In this document: positions 35,290-45,302 of the stretch, piece after piece | Position numbering within the stretch: position 1 is the first letter of the stretch | Layout of the letters: every line of letters begins with the position of its first letter | DNA from: Bradyrhizobium tropiciagri | GTDB taxonomy: Bacteria; Pseudomonadota; Alphaproteobacteria; Rhizobiales; Xanthobacteraceae | NCBI RefSeq assembly: GCF_018130505.1 | Contig: NZ_JAFCKH010000002.1 | Location: 1 to 64,000, forward strand | Length of the DNA: 64,000 nucleotides | Direction: 5' to 3' | Program-made: the position numbers and the translations under genes | Notes under the pieces: model-generated | The model's input: only the letters and a program-made list of their open reading frames with translations | Databases searched by the model: none | Told to the model about the DNA's origin: nothing

Positions 35290-35862
35290 CTAATACGCGT
35301 CCTTCGCGTCGGCTTCCTCGCTGGTCTGCACCAACTCGAGGCTCTGCTCGACCTTGCCGAGCAGGCGGCCGAGATCGCGGCGCTCCTGGGCGGTGAGGCA
35401 GGACAGGATCTCCTGCTCCTTGCGCAACAGGCGCGGGATCAGTTCCTCGTAGAGCGCCTGGCCTTGCTTCGTCAGCTGCAAGCGGAATTCGCGGCGGTCG
35501 ACCTCGTTCTCGACGCGCTCGACGATCTCGCGCTCCATCAGCGCCGAGACGGCGCGGCTGATCGTGGACTTATGCGTGCGGGTGCAATGCGCGATGTATT
35601 GCGCGCTGCAGGCATCGTTGCGGAAGCCGAGCGTCGCCAGCACGCGCCATTCCGGAATGTCGAGGCCATAGCGCGCCTGATATTCGCTCGACAGCGCCGA
35701 CGACACCTCGGCCGCCAGCCGGTTCAAGCGGAACGGCACGAAGTGGAAGAGATCGAGGCGCTTTTTCCTCGCTGCGACGTCGTCGCGCAGCTCCGCCTCC
35801 ACCGTGCCGCGCGGCCGGAGCGGGGGCTGGCTTGTGGAAGTCCTTGCCAAGAATTTCTCCAA
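35290..35862 (-). CDS. MarR-family regulator of the homogentisate/aromatic operon
   Basis: 190 residues. It has a winged helix-turn-helix (~65-150) with 'YGLDIPEWRVLATLGF', 'THKSTISRAVSALMEREIV' as the recognition region and 'DRREFRLQLTKQGQALYEEL' as the wing. It has long N- and C-terminal dimerisation helices. It is transcribed divergently from the FAD monooxygenase operon across 151 bases, the classical setting for a repressor relieved by an aromatic substrate. The ligand is not known. Confidence 0.87.
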   Translation of the reverse strand: MEKFLARTSTSQPPLRPRGTVEAELRDDVAARKKRLDLFHFVPFRLNRLAAEVSSALSSEYQARYGLDIPEWRVLATLGFRNDACSAQYIAHCTRTHKSTISRAVSALMEREIVERVENEVDRREFRLQLTKQGQALYEELIPRLLRKEQEILSCLTAQERRDLGRLLGKVEQSLELVQTSEEADAKDAY

Positions 35863-35897
35863 TTTGAGTTGACGGCGGGCCCGACTGGGAGTTTAAG

Positions 35898-35917
35898 ATA
35901 GTTGCATGTGAGACTAA
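35898..35917. promoter_or_regulatory. Candidate MarR operator between divergent genes
   Basis: ATAGTTGCA-tg-TGAGACTAA, an imperfect dyad (6 of 9 pairs) of the 'TAGT-TGCA' kind seen at MarR sites of aromatic operons. It lies 36 bases from the MarR start and 97 from the monooxygenase start. Confidence 0.4.
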
Positions 35918-36013
35918 TTTAGCAAGGTCGCGGTCCGGTCGCAAGGTCTTGATAGCAAGCCTGTCACACGAGATCGAAGGCCGGCGCCACAGGGAACATC
36001 CAGGGTTACGCGC

Positions 36014-37642
36014 ATGGCAGACGCCCAGACGGCACAGGCCAGAACCCAGTTCGGCTATCGCCGCCATCCCGATCAGGACCGCTCGGGTGCCGCGATGGCG
36101 GAGCATCCGGTCGTCGTGGTCGGCGCCGGTCCCGTCGGCCTGTCGCTGGCGATCGACCTCGCGCAGCGCGGTCAGCGCGTGGTGCTGCTCGACGACGCGG
36201 ACCGGATCGGCGAGGGCTCGCGCGCGATTTGCTTCTCGAAACGTTCGCTGGAGTTCTGGGATCGCCTCGGGGTCGGCGACCGCATGGTCGACAAGGGCGT
36301 GGTGTGGAGCGTCGGCAAGATCTTCCACGGCGCCTCGCAGCTCTATCAGTTCAACCTGCTGCCCGAGGAAGGCCACAAGCGGCCGGCCTTCATCAATTTG
36401 CAGCAGTTCTATGCTGAAGCCTATCTGGTCGACCGGGTCGAGCAATTGCCTGAGATCGACCTGCGCTGGCGCAACAAGGTGATCGCGCTGGAGAGCCGCA
36501 ATGATGGCCTCGCGCTGACGATCGCAACGCCGGATGGCTCCTACCAGGTGCACGCGGCTTTCGTCGTCGCCTGCGACGGTGCGCGCTCGTCGCTGCGGCA
36601 GATGGTCGGCGCCGACTTCGCCGGCCAGGTGTTCGAGGACCAGTTCCTGATCGCCGACGTCAAGATGACTGCGGCGTTCCCGACCGAGCGCTGGTTCTGG
36701 TTCGACCCGCCGTTCCATGCCGGACGCTCGGCGCTGCTGCACAAGCAGCCGGACGATATCTGGCGCATCGACCTGCAGCTCAATCCGGATGCCGATCCAG
36801 TCGCCGAGAAGCGGCCGGAGAACGTGCGGCCGCGGATCGAGCGCATGCTTGGGCACGACAAGTTCGAGTTCGAATGGATCTCGCTCTACAAGTTCCAGTG
36901 CCGGCGGATGGCCAAGTTCATCCACGGCCGCGTGATGTTCGCCGGCGACTCCGCGCACCAGGTGTCGCCATTCGGCGCGCGCGGCGCCAATTCCGGGCTC
37001 GAGGACGCCGAGAATCTGGCGTGGAAGCTCGACCGCGTGCTGCGCGGCCTCTCGCCGGAAGGATTGCTCGAGAGCTATCACGTCGAGCGCAGCGCGGCGG
37101 CGGATGAGAACATCCGCGAGTCGACTCGTTCGACCGATTTCATGGCGCCGGTGACGCGGCAGGAGGCGCGGCTGCGTCAGGCAGTGCTGTCGCTCGCCAG
37201 GGACACCGAGTTCGGCAAGCGTATGGTCAATGGCGGCCGGCTGTCGGTGCCCTCGGTCTACGACACGCCACTGTCGACCGGGGACGGCGATAGTTGGCGC
37301 GGCGGCCCACGGCCGGGCGCCTCGATGCTGGATGCACCGGTGACGGAGCCAGGCGGCGGTTCCAGCTATCTGACCGATGTCTTCATCAAGCAGGGAACGC
37401 GCTTCACGCTGCTGGAGTTTTGCAATGGCGCGGCCGCCGATGTGCCCGAGGGCGTCGGCAGCATCCGTGTCGGTGGCGAGAATGGCTTGGTGGATGCGCA
37501 GGGCCTCGCCGGCAAGCGCTACGACGCCGAGCCGGGCACCACCTATCTGCTGCGGCCTGACGGTTATGTCGCGGCGCGCTTCCGCAAGGCGCAGCGGCCG
37601 GCGATCGATGCGGCGCTGGCGCGCGCATCCGGCGTGAATTGA
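36014..37642 (+). CDS. FAD-dependent aromatic monooxygenase, candidate hydroxyphenylacetate hydroxylase giving homogentisate
   Basis: 542 residues of the class A flavin monooxygenase family. The FAD motif is VGAGPVG (G37-G42), the 'DG' motif 'CDGARSSLRQMVG' is near 195 and the 'GD' motif 'MFAGDSAHQVSPFGARGAN' near 310. A thioredoxin-like C-domain (~400-540) is typical of MhpA-like hydroxylases. It is the first gene of an operon leading into hmgA and fahA, so a substrate whose product is homogentisate (3- or 4-hydroxyphenylacetate) is likely; that is inference from context. A DUF2783 gene follows 9 bases later. Confidence 0.85.
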   Translation: MADAQTAQARTQFGYRRHPDQDRSGAAMAEHPVVVVGAGPVGLSLAIDLAQRGQRVVLLDDADRIGEGSRAICFSKRSLEFWDRLGVGDRMVDKGVVWSVGKIFHGASQLYQFNLLPEEGHKRPAFINLQQFYAEAYLVDRVEQLPEIDLRWRNKVIALESRNDGLALTIATPDGSYQVHAAFVVACDGARSSLRQMVGADFAGQVFEDQFLIADVKMTAAFPTERWFWFDPPFHAGRSALLHKQPDDIWRIDLQLNPDADPVAEKRPENVRPRIERMLGHDKFEFEWISLYKFQCRRMAKFIHGRVMFAGDSAHQVSPFGARGANSGLEDAENLAWKLDRVLRGLSPEGLLESYHVERSAAADENIRESTRSTDFMAPVTRQEARLRQAVLSLARDTEFGKRMVNGGRLSVPSVYDTPLSTGDGDSWRGGPRPGASMLDAPVTEPGGGSSYLTDVFIKQGTRFTLLEFCNGAAADVPEGVGSIRVGGENGLVDAQGLAGKRYDAEPGTTYLLRPDGYVAARFRKAQRPAIDAALARASGVN

Positions 37643-37651
37643 GGCCTGACG

Positions 37652-37879
37652 ATGGCGCTGTCGACCAATTCGAACTTCGCAAAGCCCGACGATGCCTTCC
37701 GCGCCGTCGTCGAGGCGCATCGCGGCCTCACCGAGGCGCAGAGCGCCGACCTCGATGCCGCGCTGGTTCTGGTGCTCGCCAATCATATCGGCGACATCGA
37801 CGTGCTGCGCGAGGCGATCGCGCTGGCGAAACGGCAGATGCTGGACGCGAGCCAGCAGCAGCAACAGCAACAACAATAG
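37652..37879 (+). CDS. DUF2783 small protein with a polyglutamine tail
   Basis: 75 residues. The core (about 5-60, 'NFAKPDDAFRAVVEAHRGL', 'LVLVLANHIGDIDVLREAI') matches DUF2783, small helical proteins found next to flavin monooxygenases. The last 8 residues are all Gln, coded by cag/caa, just before the stop. A small coupling protein is known to work with the flavoprotein of 3-hydroxyphenylacetate hydroxylase in Pseudomonas; this gene sits where such a partner would be. That role is inferred. Nine bases separate it from the monooxygenase gene. Confidence 0.8.
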   Translation: MALSTNSNFAKPDDAFRAVVEAHRGLTEAQSADLDAALVLVLANHIGDIDVLREAIALAKRQMLDASQQQQQQQQ

Positions 37880-37906
37880 CACTACGAGACGAACAGGATT
37901 GAACTG

Positions 37907-38863
37907 ATGGCCAAGGGTTTTGCTTCGACCACGGACCTTACCGAGAAGAAGGTCACCTTCTCCGAGATCGGTACCGATCTCTATGCCTTCACCGCCGAAG
38001 GCGATCCCAACACCGCCGTGATCGTCGGCGACGACGGCTGCCTGGTGTTCGACGCGCAGGCGACGCCGGCGATGGCGAACAAGGTGATCGAGCGGGTCAA
38101 GACCGTCACCGACAAGCCGATCAAATATGTCGTGCTGTCGCACTATCACGCCGTGCGTGTGCTCGGCGCCTCTGCCTATCACGCCCAGGGCATCGTCGCT
38201 TCTCAGGAGACCTATCGGCTGATCCAGGAGCGCGGTCAGGAGGATTGGGATTCCGAATACGGCCGCTTCCCGCGCCTGTTCCAGGATGCCGCGAGCATTC
38301 CGGGCCTGACCTGGCCGACGCTGACCTTCGAGGGCGAGATGTCGATCTATCTCGGCAAGCGCGAGGTGCGGCTGATGCAGCTCGGCGCCGGCCACACCTC
38401 GGGCGACATCGTCGCCTGGGTGCCGGATGCCGAGGTGATGTTCTCGGGCGACCTCATCGAATACCACTCGGCTTGCTATTGCGGCGATGCGCATTTGCGC
38501 GAATGGCCGATGACGCTGAATGAGATCCGCGCCTTCAATCCGAAGGCGATCGCGCCGGGCCGCGGCGACGCGCTGAAGGGCCTCGCCACCGGCCGCGATG
38601 CGATCGCGATGACCCGCGATTTCGTCACCACGCTCTATGGCGCTGCCGAGTCTTCGGTCGCCAAGGGCCGCACGCTGAAGGAGTCGATGGCGGCAACGCG
38701 CGAGGTGATGGATCCGAAGTTCGCAAGCTTTGCAATCTACGAGCACTGCCTGCCGTTCAACGTTTCGCGCGCCTTTGACGAGGCGTCGGGGATCGACGAC
38801 CCCGTGATCTGGACCGACAAGCGCGACCAGGAAATGTGGGCCGCCCTGCAAGGAGGAGGATAG
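37907..38863 (+). CDS. Metallo-beta-lactamase-fold protein with second metal site lost
   Basis: 318 residues. The fold is clear ('[15 protein letters not shown]', '[26 protein letters not shown]'). The usual HxHxDH is H79-Y-H81-A-V83-R84, so the Asp and His of metal site 2 are gone, and the last His (usually GH) is Arg in 'PGRGD'. Site 1 ligands (H79, H81 and the His of GAGH) and the bridging Asp remain. It has no signal peptide. It stops 2 bases before hmgA, so it is translationally coupled to it; a role in handling an intermediate of the homogentisate route is possible but unproven. Confidence 0.8.
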   Translation: MAKGFASTTDLTEKKVTFSEIGTDLYAFTAEGDPNTAVIVGDDGCLVFDAQATPAMANKVIERVKTVTDKPIKYVVLSHYHAVRVLGASAYHAQGIVASQETYRLIQERGQEDWDSEYGRFPRLFQDAASIPGLTWPTLTFEGEMSIYLGKREVRLMQLGAGHTSGDIVAWVPDAEVMFSGDLIEYHSACYCGDAHLREWPMTLNEIRAFNPKAIAPGRGDALKGLATGRDAIAMTRDFVTTLYGAAESSVAKGRTLKESMAATREVMDPKFASFAIYEHCLPFNVSRAFDEASGIDDPVIWTDKRDQEMWAALQGGG

Positions 38864-38865
38864 TC

Positions 38866-40212
38866 ATGAACATCAACACCTCGCCGGATCAGATCGTTCG
38901 CAGCACCGCGCAGGTGACGCCGGGCTACATGTCCGGCTTCGGCAACAGCTTCGAGACCGAGGCGCTGCCTGGCGCGCTGCCGATGGGGCGCAACTCGCCG
39001 CAGCGCTGCGCCTACGGGCTCTATGCCGAGCAGCTGTCCGGCTCGCCGTTCACGGCGCCGCGCGGCACCAATGAGCGCTCGTGGCTGTATCGCATCCGCC
39101 CCTCGGTGCGGCACTCCGGCCGCTTCGCCAAGGTCGATGCCGGGCTGTGGCGCACCGCGCCGTGCTACGAATACGACATGCCGATCGCGCAGCTGCGCTG
39201 GGACCCGGCGCCGATCCCGAAAGAAGACACGACCTTCCTGCAGGGCGTGCAGACCATGACCACCGCAGGCGATGCCAATACCCAGGCCGGCATGGCGGCG
39301 CATGTCTACCTGATCAACAAATCGATGGTCGACCAGCATTTCTACAATGCCGACGGCGAAATGATGTTCGTGCTGCAAGAGGGCAATCTGCGCCTCGTCA
39401 CCGAGTTCGGCCGCATCGATGCCGAGCCGGGCGAGATCGTCGTGATCCCGCGCGGCGTCAAATTCCGCGTCGAGATTCCGTCCGGCCCGGCGCGCGGCTA
39501 TCTCTGCGAGAATTACGGCGGCGCCTTCACGCTGCCGGAGCGCGGCCCGATCGGCGCCAATTGCCTGGCCAATTCGCGCGACTTCCTGACGCCGGTGGCC
39601 AGCTTTGAAGACAAGGACACGCCGTCCGAGCTCTACGTCAAATGGGGCGGCTCGCTGTTCAAGACCACGCTGCCGCATTCGCCGATCGACGTCGTCGCCT
39701 GGCACGGCAATTACGCGCCGTACAAATATGACCTGCGCACGTTCTCGCCGGTCGGCGCGATCGCGTTCGATCATCCCGATCCGTCGATCTTCACGGTGCT
39801 GACCTCGCCGTCCGAGACCGCGGGCACCGCCAACATCGACTTCGTGATCTTCCCGGAGCGCTGGATGGTGGCCGATAACACCTTCCGTCCGCCGTGGTAC
39901 CACATGAACATCATGAGCGAGTTCATGGGCCTGATTTACGGCGTCTACGACGCCAAGCCGAAGGGTTTCGTGCCCGGCGGCATCAGCTTGCATAATTGCA
40001 TGCTGCCGCACGGCCCGGACCGCGACGCGTTTGAGCACGCCAGCAACGGCGAGCTGAAGCCGGTGAAGCTGACCGGCACGATGGCCTTCATGTTCGAGAC
40101 CCGCTTCCCGCAGCGCGTGACCCAGCACGCGGCGATGTCGTCGACGCTGCAGGACGACTACTCGGATTGCTGGAAGGGCCTCGAGAAGAAGTTCGATCCG
40201 AGCAAGCCGTGA
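38866..40212 (+). CDS. hmgA: Homogentisate 1,2-dioxygenase
   Basis: 448 residues from the ATG at 38866, preceded by a strong AGGAGGAGGA. It opens homogentisate to 4-maleylacetoacetate with O2 and Fe(II). The Fe ligands lie in '[14 protein letters not shown]' (His and Glu) and '[15 protein letters not shown]' (His). '[19 protein letters not shown]' is the family N-terminus. It is the central gene of tyrosine/phenylacetate-type catabolism here. It is made in one operon with the three genes before it; fahA follows after a repeat. Confidence 0.97.
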   Translation: MNINTSPDQIVRSTAQVTPGYMSGFGNSFETEALPGALPMGRNSPQRCAYGLYAEQLSGSPFTAPRGTNERSWLYRIRPSVRHSGRFAKVDAGLWRTAPCYEYDMPIAQLRWDPAPIPKEDTTFLQGVQTMTTAGDANTQAGMAAHVYLINKSMVDQHFYNADGEMMFVLQEGNLRLVTEFGRIDAEPGEIVVIPRGVKFRVEIPSGPARGYLCENYGGAFTLPERGPIGANCLANSRDFLTPVASFEDKDTPSELYVKWGGSLFKTTLPHSPIDVVAWHGNYAPYKYDLRTFSPVGAIAFDHPDPSIFTVLTSPSETAGTANIDFVIFPERWMVADNTFRPPWYHMNIMSEFMGLIYGVYDAKPKGFVPGGISLHNCMLPHGPDRDAFEHASNGELKPVKLTGTMAFMFETRFPQRVTQHAAMSSTLQDDYSDCWKGLEKKFDPSKP

Positions 40213-40222
40213 ATTCGTATTG

Positions 40223-40300
40223 GTCGTCATCGCCGGGCTTGACCCGGCGATCCATCGCACTTCGTGAAGATGGATGCCCGGGTCAAGCCCGGGCATGACG
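40223..40300. repeat. Palindromic repeat between hmgA and fahA
   Basis: 'tcgtcatcgccgggcttg' with 'acccggcgatccatc' and, inverted, 'gatggatgcccgggtcaag' with 'cccgggcatgacga'. This two-arm repeat ends about 20 bases before the fahA Shine-Dalgarno. It could reduce read-through between the genes. Confidence 0.7.
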
Positions 40301-40321
40301 ACTTTCTGATTGGAGAGATCA

Positions 40322-41593
40322 GTGCCCCATCCCAACGACCCCACCCTCCGCTCCTTCATCGACGTCGCGCCGACCTCGGATTTCCCGATCCAGAACCTGC
40401 CCTACGGCGTGTTCTCGTCGAAGGACGGCCTCGCGCCGCGTGTCGGCGTCGCGATCGGCGACTATGTGCTCGATCTCTGGGAGCTCGAGCAGGACTCGCG
40501 GCTCGATGTCGGGCCGCTCGGGGTGTTCTCGCAGCCGTCGCTCAACGCCTTCATGGCGCTCGGGCCGAAAGTCTGGTCGGCGACGCGGGCGCGGATCAGC
40601 GAGCTGTTGCGCTCCGATCATCCCGAGCTGCGCGACAACAGGGAATTGCGCGCGCGGGCGCTGGTGCCGATGGCCGACGTCACGCTGCACATGCCGTTCG
40701 CCGTGTCCGGCTACACCGATTTCTATTCGTCGAAGGAGCACGCCACCAATGTCGGCGTCATGTTCCGCGGCAAGGACAATGCACTGCAGCCGAACTGGCT
40801 GCACATGCCGATCGGCTACAACGGCCGCGCTTCGACCGTCGTCGTGTCGGGCACCAAGGTGCGCCGGCCGCGCGGCCAGCTGAAGCCGCCGACCGCCGAG
40901 GTGCCGAGCTTCGGCGCCTGCAAGCGGCTCGATTTCGAGCTCGAGATGGGCGTGGTGGTCGGACAGGCCTCACCGATGGGCGAGATGCTGACCGAGGAGC
41001 AGGCCGAAGCGATGATCTTCGGCTTCGTCATCCTCAACGACTGGAGCGCGCGTGATATCCAGCAGTGGGAATACGTGCCGCTCGGTCCGTTCCAGGCCAA
41101 GGCCTTTGCCACCTCGATCAGCCCGTGGGTGGTGACGCGCGAGGCGCTGGAGCCGTTCCGCCTGCCGGGCCCGGCGCAGCAACCGGAGCCGCTGGCCTAT
41201 CTGAAGCAGACGCAGCCGAACAATTACGACATGCAGCTCGATGTCGGGCTGCGCGCCGGTGCGATGAACGCGGCGAAGACGATCTGCAGCACCAACTTCA
41301 AATACATGTACTGGTCGTCGGTGCAGCAACTGGTGCACCACGCCTCCAGCGGCTGCGCGATGAATGTCGGTGATCTGCTCGGCAGCGGCACGATCTCCGG
41401 CCCCGAGAAGCATCAGCGCGGCAGCCTGCTGGAGATCAGCTGGAACGGCACCGAGCCGGTCGAGCTCGCGAATGGCGTCACGCGCTCGTTTCTCGAAGAC
41501 GGCGATTCGCTGGTGATGCGCGGCTGGTGCCAGGGCGACGGCTATCGCGTCGGATTTGGCGAGGTCGAGGGGACGATCGTGGCGGCGGAGTAG
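40322..41593 (+). CDS. fahA: Fumarylacetoacetase
   Basis: 423 residues from GTG 40322, chosen because GGAGAG lies 5 bases before it and the protein then begins 'PHPNDPTLRSF'. It cleaves fumarylacetoacetate to fumarate and acetoacetate. Metal ligands are visible in 'YTDFYSSKEHATN' (Asp), 'LDFELEMG' (Glu-x-Glu) and 'ILNDWSARDIQ' (Asp). The N-terminal SH3-like domain (~1-120) precedes the catalytic domain. The intervening step, maleylacetoacetate isomerase, is not encoded in the window. Confidence 0.96.
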   Translation: MPHPNDPTLRSFIDVAPTSDFPIQNLPYGVFSSKDGLAPRVGVAIGDYVLDLWELEQDSRLDVGPLGVFSQPSLNAFMALGPKVWSATRARISELLRSDHPELRDNRELRARALVPMADVTLHMPFAVSGYTDFYSSKEHATNVGVMFRGKDNALQPNWLHMPIGYNGRASTVVVSGTKVRRPRGQLKPPTAEVPSFGACKRLDFELEMGVVVGQASPMGEMLTEEQAEAMIFGFVILNDWSARDIQQWEYVPLGPFQAKAFATSISPWVVTREALEPFRLPGPAQQPEPLAYLKQTQPNNYDMQLDVGLRAGAMNAAKTICSTNFKYMYWSSVQQLVHHASSGCAMNVGDLLGSGTISGPEKHQRGSLLEISWNGTEPVELANGVTRSFLEDGDSLVMRGWCQGDGYRVGFGEVEGTIVAAE

Positions 41594-41601
41594 GCGATGT
41601 A

Positions 41602-41702
41602 GTCATTCCGGGGCGATGCGCAGCATCGAACCCTCAGGTGCGCAATTGCGCACCGAGAATCTCGAGATTCCGGGTCTGGTCCTTCGGACCATCCCGGAAT
41701 GA
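41602..41702. repeat. Palindromic intergenic repeat, family A copy 2
   Basis: 'gtcattccggggcgatgcgc' at the left and 'ccatcccggaatgac' at the right form the outer arms. Inside, GGTGCGC-aatt-GCGCACC (41637-41654) matches copy 1, and 'tctcgaga', 'ggtccttcggacc' add two more small hairpins. It lies between convergent genes. Confidence 0.8.
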
Positions 41703-41713
41703 CGGCTGGCAAA

Positions 41714-42025
41714 CTACCGATCCTCCGGCCTGACATCCCTCAGCCGGGCCGAATGCGCCGCACAGTCCTCGACGCTGTATTTCAGATGTACCCGCTTGTC
41801 TGACGGCGGCTGCTTGACTGCGCAGACGCCCGGCCGCCATTCCTTGGCGGGACGGATCGGCCGCGGCGCGAAGCCGCCGCCGCAGTTCGGGCAGACATTG
41901 CCGAGCTTCTGCTCGGCGCAATCCGCACAGAACGTGCATTCATACGAGCATATCCGCGCCTCGAGCGCGCTCGGCGGCAGGTCCTTGTCGCAATATTCGC
42001 AGTTCGGTCGCAGCTGCAGCGCCAT
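41714..42025 (-). CDS. DUF1272 zinc-ribbon-like protein
   Basis: 103 residues. The first ~55 hold four CxxC-type pairs: 'CEYCDKDLPP', 'CSYECTFCADCAEQ' and 'CPNCGGGF', the DUF1272 pattern, probably binding zinc. The remainder is charged and variable with two more Cys. Function is unknown; members are often single genes. It lies between fahA (convergent) and the Lrp-type regulator (same strand, 86 bases away). Confidence 0.85.
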   Translation of the reverse strand: MALQLRPNCEYCDKDLPPSALEARICSYECTFCADCAEQKLGNVCPNCGGGFAPRPIRPAKEWRPGVCAVKQPPSDKRVHLKYSVEDCAAHSARLRDVRPEDR

Positions 42026-42111
42026 GGTCGTCTCTCTTCCCGGTTCTTCACGCGATCATTTCAAATCATCGGGCCAAAGCGAATGCCGCAATTCCCTCGA
42101 TTTACGCCACC

Positions 42112-42609
42112 CTAACCTAACGTCTTCAGCGGCAACTTCGCGCTCTCCTTCAGCCGGTCCAGCACGATCGAGGAGCGCACATGGGCCACGCTCTGGTGCG
42201 GCATCAGCACGTTGTTGATGATATCGGACAGGCTCTTCAGGTCGCGCAGGATCACCTTCAGCAGGTAATCGGCATCGCCGGTCAGCGCATAGGCGTCCTG
42301 GATGTCGTCGACGCGGTTGACCAGCTCGCGAAAGCGTTTCGCGTTGTCGGGCGAGTGGGTCGCAAGCGTGATGTGGATGAAGGCGATCAGGCCGAAGTCG
42401 AGCGCCTCGCCGGCGAGGTCGGCGTGGTAGCCCGATATCACCTTCTCCTCCTCCAGCCGCATCCGCCGCCGCGAGCATTGCGAGGCCGAGAGGCCGACCA
42501 GATCGGCGAGCTGCTGGTTGGTCAGCCGGCCGTCGTCCTGCAGGGCGGCGAGCATTTTGAGGTCGAAGGCGTCGATTTCGATCATGCGCGTACGGTCCAT
42601 TTCATGCAT
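42112..42609 (-). CDS. Lrp/AsnC-family regulator divergent from hpd
   Basis: 165 residues from the longest start. The true start may be the Met at 42600 or 42585 ('MIEIDAFDLKML'), because the dyad at 42602-42622 overlaps the first codons. It has an N-terminal helix-turn-helix ('LTNQQLADLVGLSASQCSRRRMRLEEE') and a C-terminal RAM/ligand domain ('AYALTGDADYLLKVILRDLKS'). It is probably an amino-acid- or keto-acid-responsive regulator of the 4-hydroxyphenylpyruvate dioxygenase gene that faces away from it. Ligand not determined; tyrosine or phenylalanine would fit. Confidence 0.88.
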   Translation of the reverse strand: MHEMDRTRMIEIDAFDLKMLAALQDDGRLTNQQLADLVGLSASQCSRRRMRLEEEKVISGYHADLAGEALDFGLIAFIHITLATHSPDNAKRFRELVNRVDDIQDAYALTGDADYLLKVILRDLKSLSDIINNVLMPHQSVAHVRSSIVLDRLKESAKLPLKTLG

Positions 42610-42622
42610 GGATTGTGCATGA
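42602..42622. promoter_or_regulatory. Candidate Lrp-type operator between regulator and hpd
   Basis: TCATGCA-tggattg-TGCATGA, a perfect 7-bp dyad with a 7-base spacer in the divergent region, overlapping the longest predicted start of the regulator and lying 85 bases before hpd. It is suited to autoregulation plus control of hpd. Confidence 0.55.
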
Positions 42623-42706
42623 TCATGCCGGATTGCGGCCTATTTTGCACGCACCTTGCGCGACAAACGGCGGAAAATCGTCCCAGACAAATCAGGGAGT
42701 TCCGCC

Positions 42707-43825
<1,119 letters not shown>

Positions 43826-43858
43826 GTGGCAGAGCACGCCTGCGCAAAACCCACCGCT

Positions 43859-43988
43859 GTCGTCCCGGCGAAGGCCGGGACCCATACCGCGGAATCTTTC
43901 GAGTGTGTCAGGTGATCGTCCCGCGGTAGAGGCGTGCGTCACAACTGCGTTCGGTGGTTATGGGTCCCGGCCTTCGCCGGGACGACGG
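43859..43988. repeat. Intergenic repeat family B, copy 3
   Basis: 'gtcgtcccggcgaaggccgg' with 'gacccata' and, at the right, 'tatgggtcccggcc' with 'ttcgccgggacgac'. It lies between the convergent hpd and racemase genes. Confidence 0.85.
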
Positions 43989-43991
43989 CAA

Positions 43992-45104
43992 CTAATTCCC
44001 CGCCTTCCACGCCGCCGTCACATCGCCGATGCTCGCCAGCTCCGGCTCGCGGATCGCCGATGGCGTCCGCGAGAAGCGCGGCGCGGGGCCGGGCTGGGTG
44101 ACGCCGTGGCGCTCGACGAACACGTTGCGCGCCGCCATGTGCGGATGCTTCGGGGCTTCCTCCATGGTCAGGATCGGCGCAAAGCAGATGTCGGTGCCTT
44201 CCATGATCTCGCACCAGTCGGCGCGAGACTTGGTCTTGAACACCGTCGTCAGCTTCTCCTTCAGCGCCGGCCAGGCCTTGCGGTCCATCTGCGCGTCGAA
44301 ATCGGCGTCGGTGAGGTCGGCATGCTTGCGCAGCAGCGCGTAGAACTGCGGCTCGATCGAGCCGATCGAGATGAAGTTGCCGCAGGAACATTCGTAGACG
44401 CCGTAGAAATGCGCGCCGCCGTCGAGGAAGTTCTGGTCGCGGCCGCCGCTCCAGCGGCCCTGCGCGGCCATGTCGTAGAACATCGCCATTAGCGACGCCG
44501 CGCCGTCGCACATCGCGGTGTCGACGACCTGGCCCTTCCCGGACTTCTGCGCCTCCAGCAGCGCGGCGAGCACGCCGACCACGAGATAGAGCGCGCCGCC
44601 GCCGAAATCGCCGACCAGATTGAGCGGCGGCACCGGCTTCTCCTTGGTACCGATCGCGGCCAGCGCGCCTGTTATCGAGATGTAGTTGATGTCGTGGCCG
44701 GCGGCGAGCGCCAGCGGGCCTTCCTGGCCCCAGCCGGTCATGCGGCCGAACACCAGCTTCGGATTGCGCGCGAGCACGACGTCGGGGCCGAGACCGAGGC
44801 GCTCCATCACGCCGGGACGAAAGCCTTCGATCAGCGCGTCGGCGTGGCCGAGCAGCTCGAGCACCTCCGCGATCGCCGCCTTGTTTTTCAGGTCGAGCTC
44901 GATGACCTTGCGGCCGCGGGTCGCCACCGCCTTCAGATTCTTGCCGGCGCCGACGCGGTCGAGGGTGATGACCTCGGCACCCATGTCGGCCAGCAGCATG
45001 CAGGCGAATGGGCCGGGACCGATGCCGGCGAATTCGACGATGCGGAAGCCGGCGAGCGGACCCGAGGCGCGGACGGCGGATTGGGGAGCGGGCTTGTCGA
45101 GCAC
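43992..45104 (-). CDS. Alpha-methylacyl-CoA racemase (CoA-transferase family III)
   Basis: 370 residues. The catalytic residues known from the mycobacterial racemase are in place: H137 in 'AGHDINYI', D166 in 'VGDFGGG' and the Glu of '[12 protein letters not shown]'. '[25 protein letters not shown]' (read in two parts) is the N-terminal signature. It interconverts 2R and 2S methyl-branched acyl-CoAs for beta-oxidation. It is a single minus-strand gene. A TTAGCT dyad lies 67 bases upstream of its start. Confidence 0.88.
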   Translation of the reverse strand: MLDKPAPQSAVRASGPLAGFRIVEFAGIGPGPFACMLLADMGAEVITLDRVGAGKNLKAVATRGRKVIELDLKNKAAIAEVLELLGHADALIEGFRPGVMERLGLGPDVVLARNPKLVFGRMTGWGQEGPLALAAGHDINYISITGALAAIGTKEKPVPPLNLVGDFGGGALYLVVGVLAALLEAQKSGKGQVVDTAMCDGAASLMAMFYDMAAQGRWSGGRDQNFLDGGAHFYGVYECSCGNFISIGSIEPQFYALLRKHADLTDADFDAQMDRKAWPALKEKLTTVFKTKSRADWCEIMEGTDICFAPILTMEEAPKHPHMAARNVFVERHGVTQPGPAPRFSRTPSAIREPELASIGDVTAAWKAGN

Positions 45105-45170
45105 GTTGTTGTTCCGTTTGGTGCGGGGAATTTGGTGGCGTTTCCGATCGTCGTCAGACGGTATTCTTAA

Positions 45171-45186
45171 TTAGCTGATTAGCTAA
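45171..45186. promoter_or_regulatory. TTAGCT-N4-AGCTAA dyad upstream of the racemase gene
   Basis: TTAGCTGATTAGCTAA, a perfect 6-bp dyad, in an A/T-rich patch that stands out from the surrounding high-GC sequence. Upstream of the racemase and downstream of the cox operon. It is a candidate operator for a TetR/MarR-type regulator located elsewhere. Confidence 0.5.
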
Positions 45187-45302
45187 ATTGTCTCGCCTAA
45201 TGAGCGAGGTGGCAAGCGGCTTTTGCCGGTAAAATGCGAACGGCGCGCATCGCTGCGCGCCGTTCGGTAGTTGTGTTTAGACGCTATGGCCGGGCTACGG
45301 CT

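Noticed and set aside
35570-38851. Long minus-strand open frame (about 1093 codons)
   Set aside because: It runs antisense through four recognisable genes (MarR edge, monooxygenase, DUF2783, metallo-hydrolase) and has no family features of its own.
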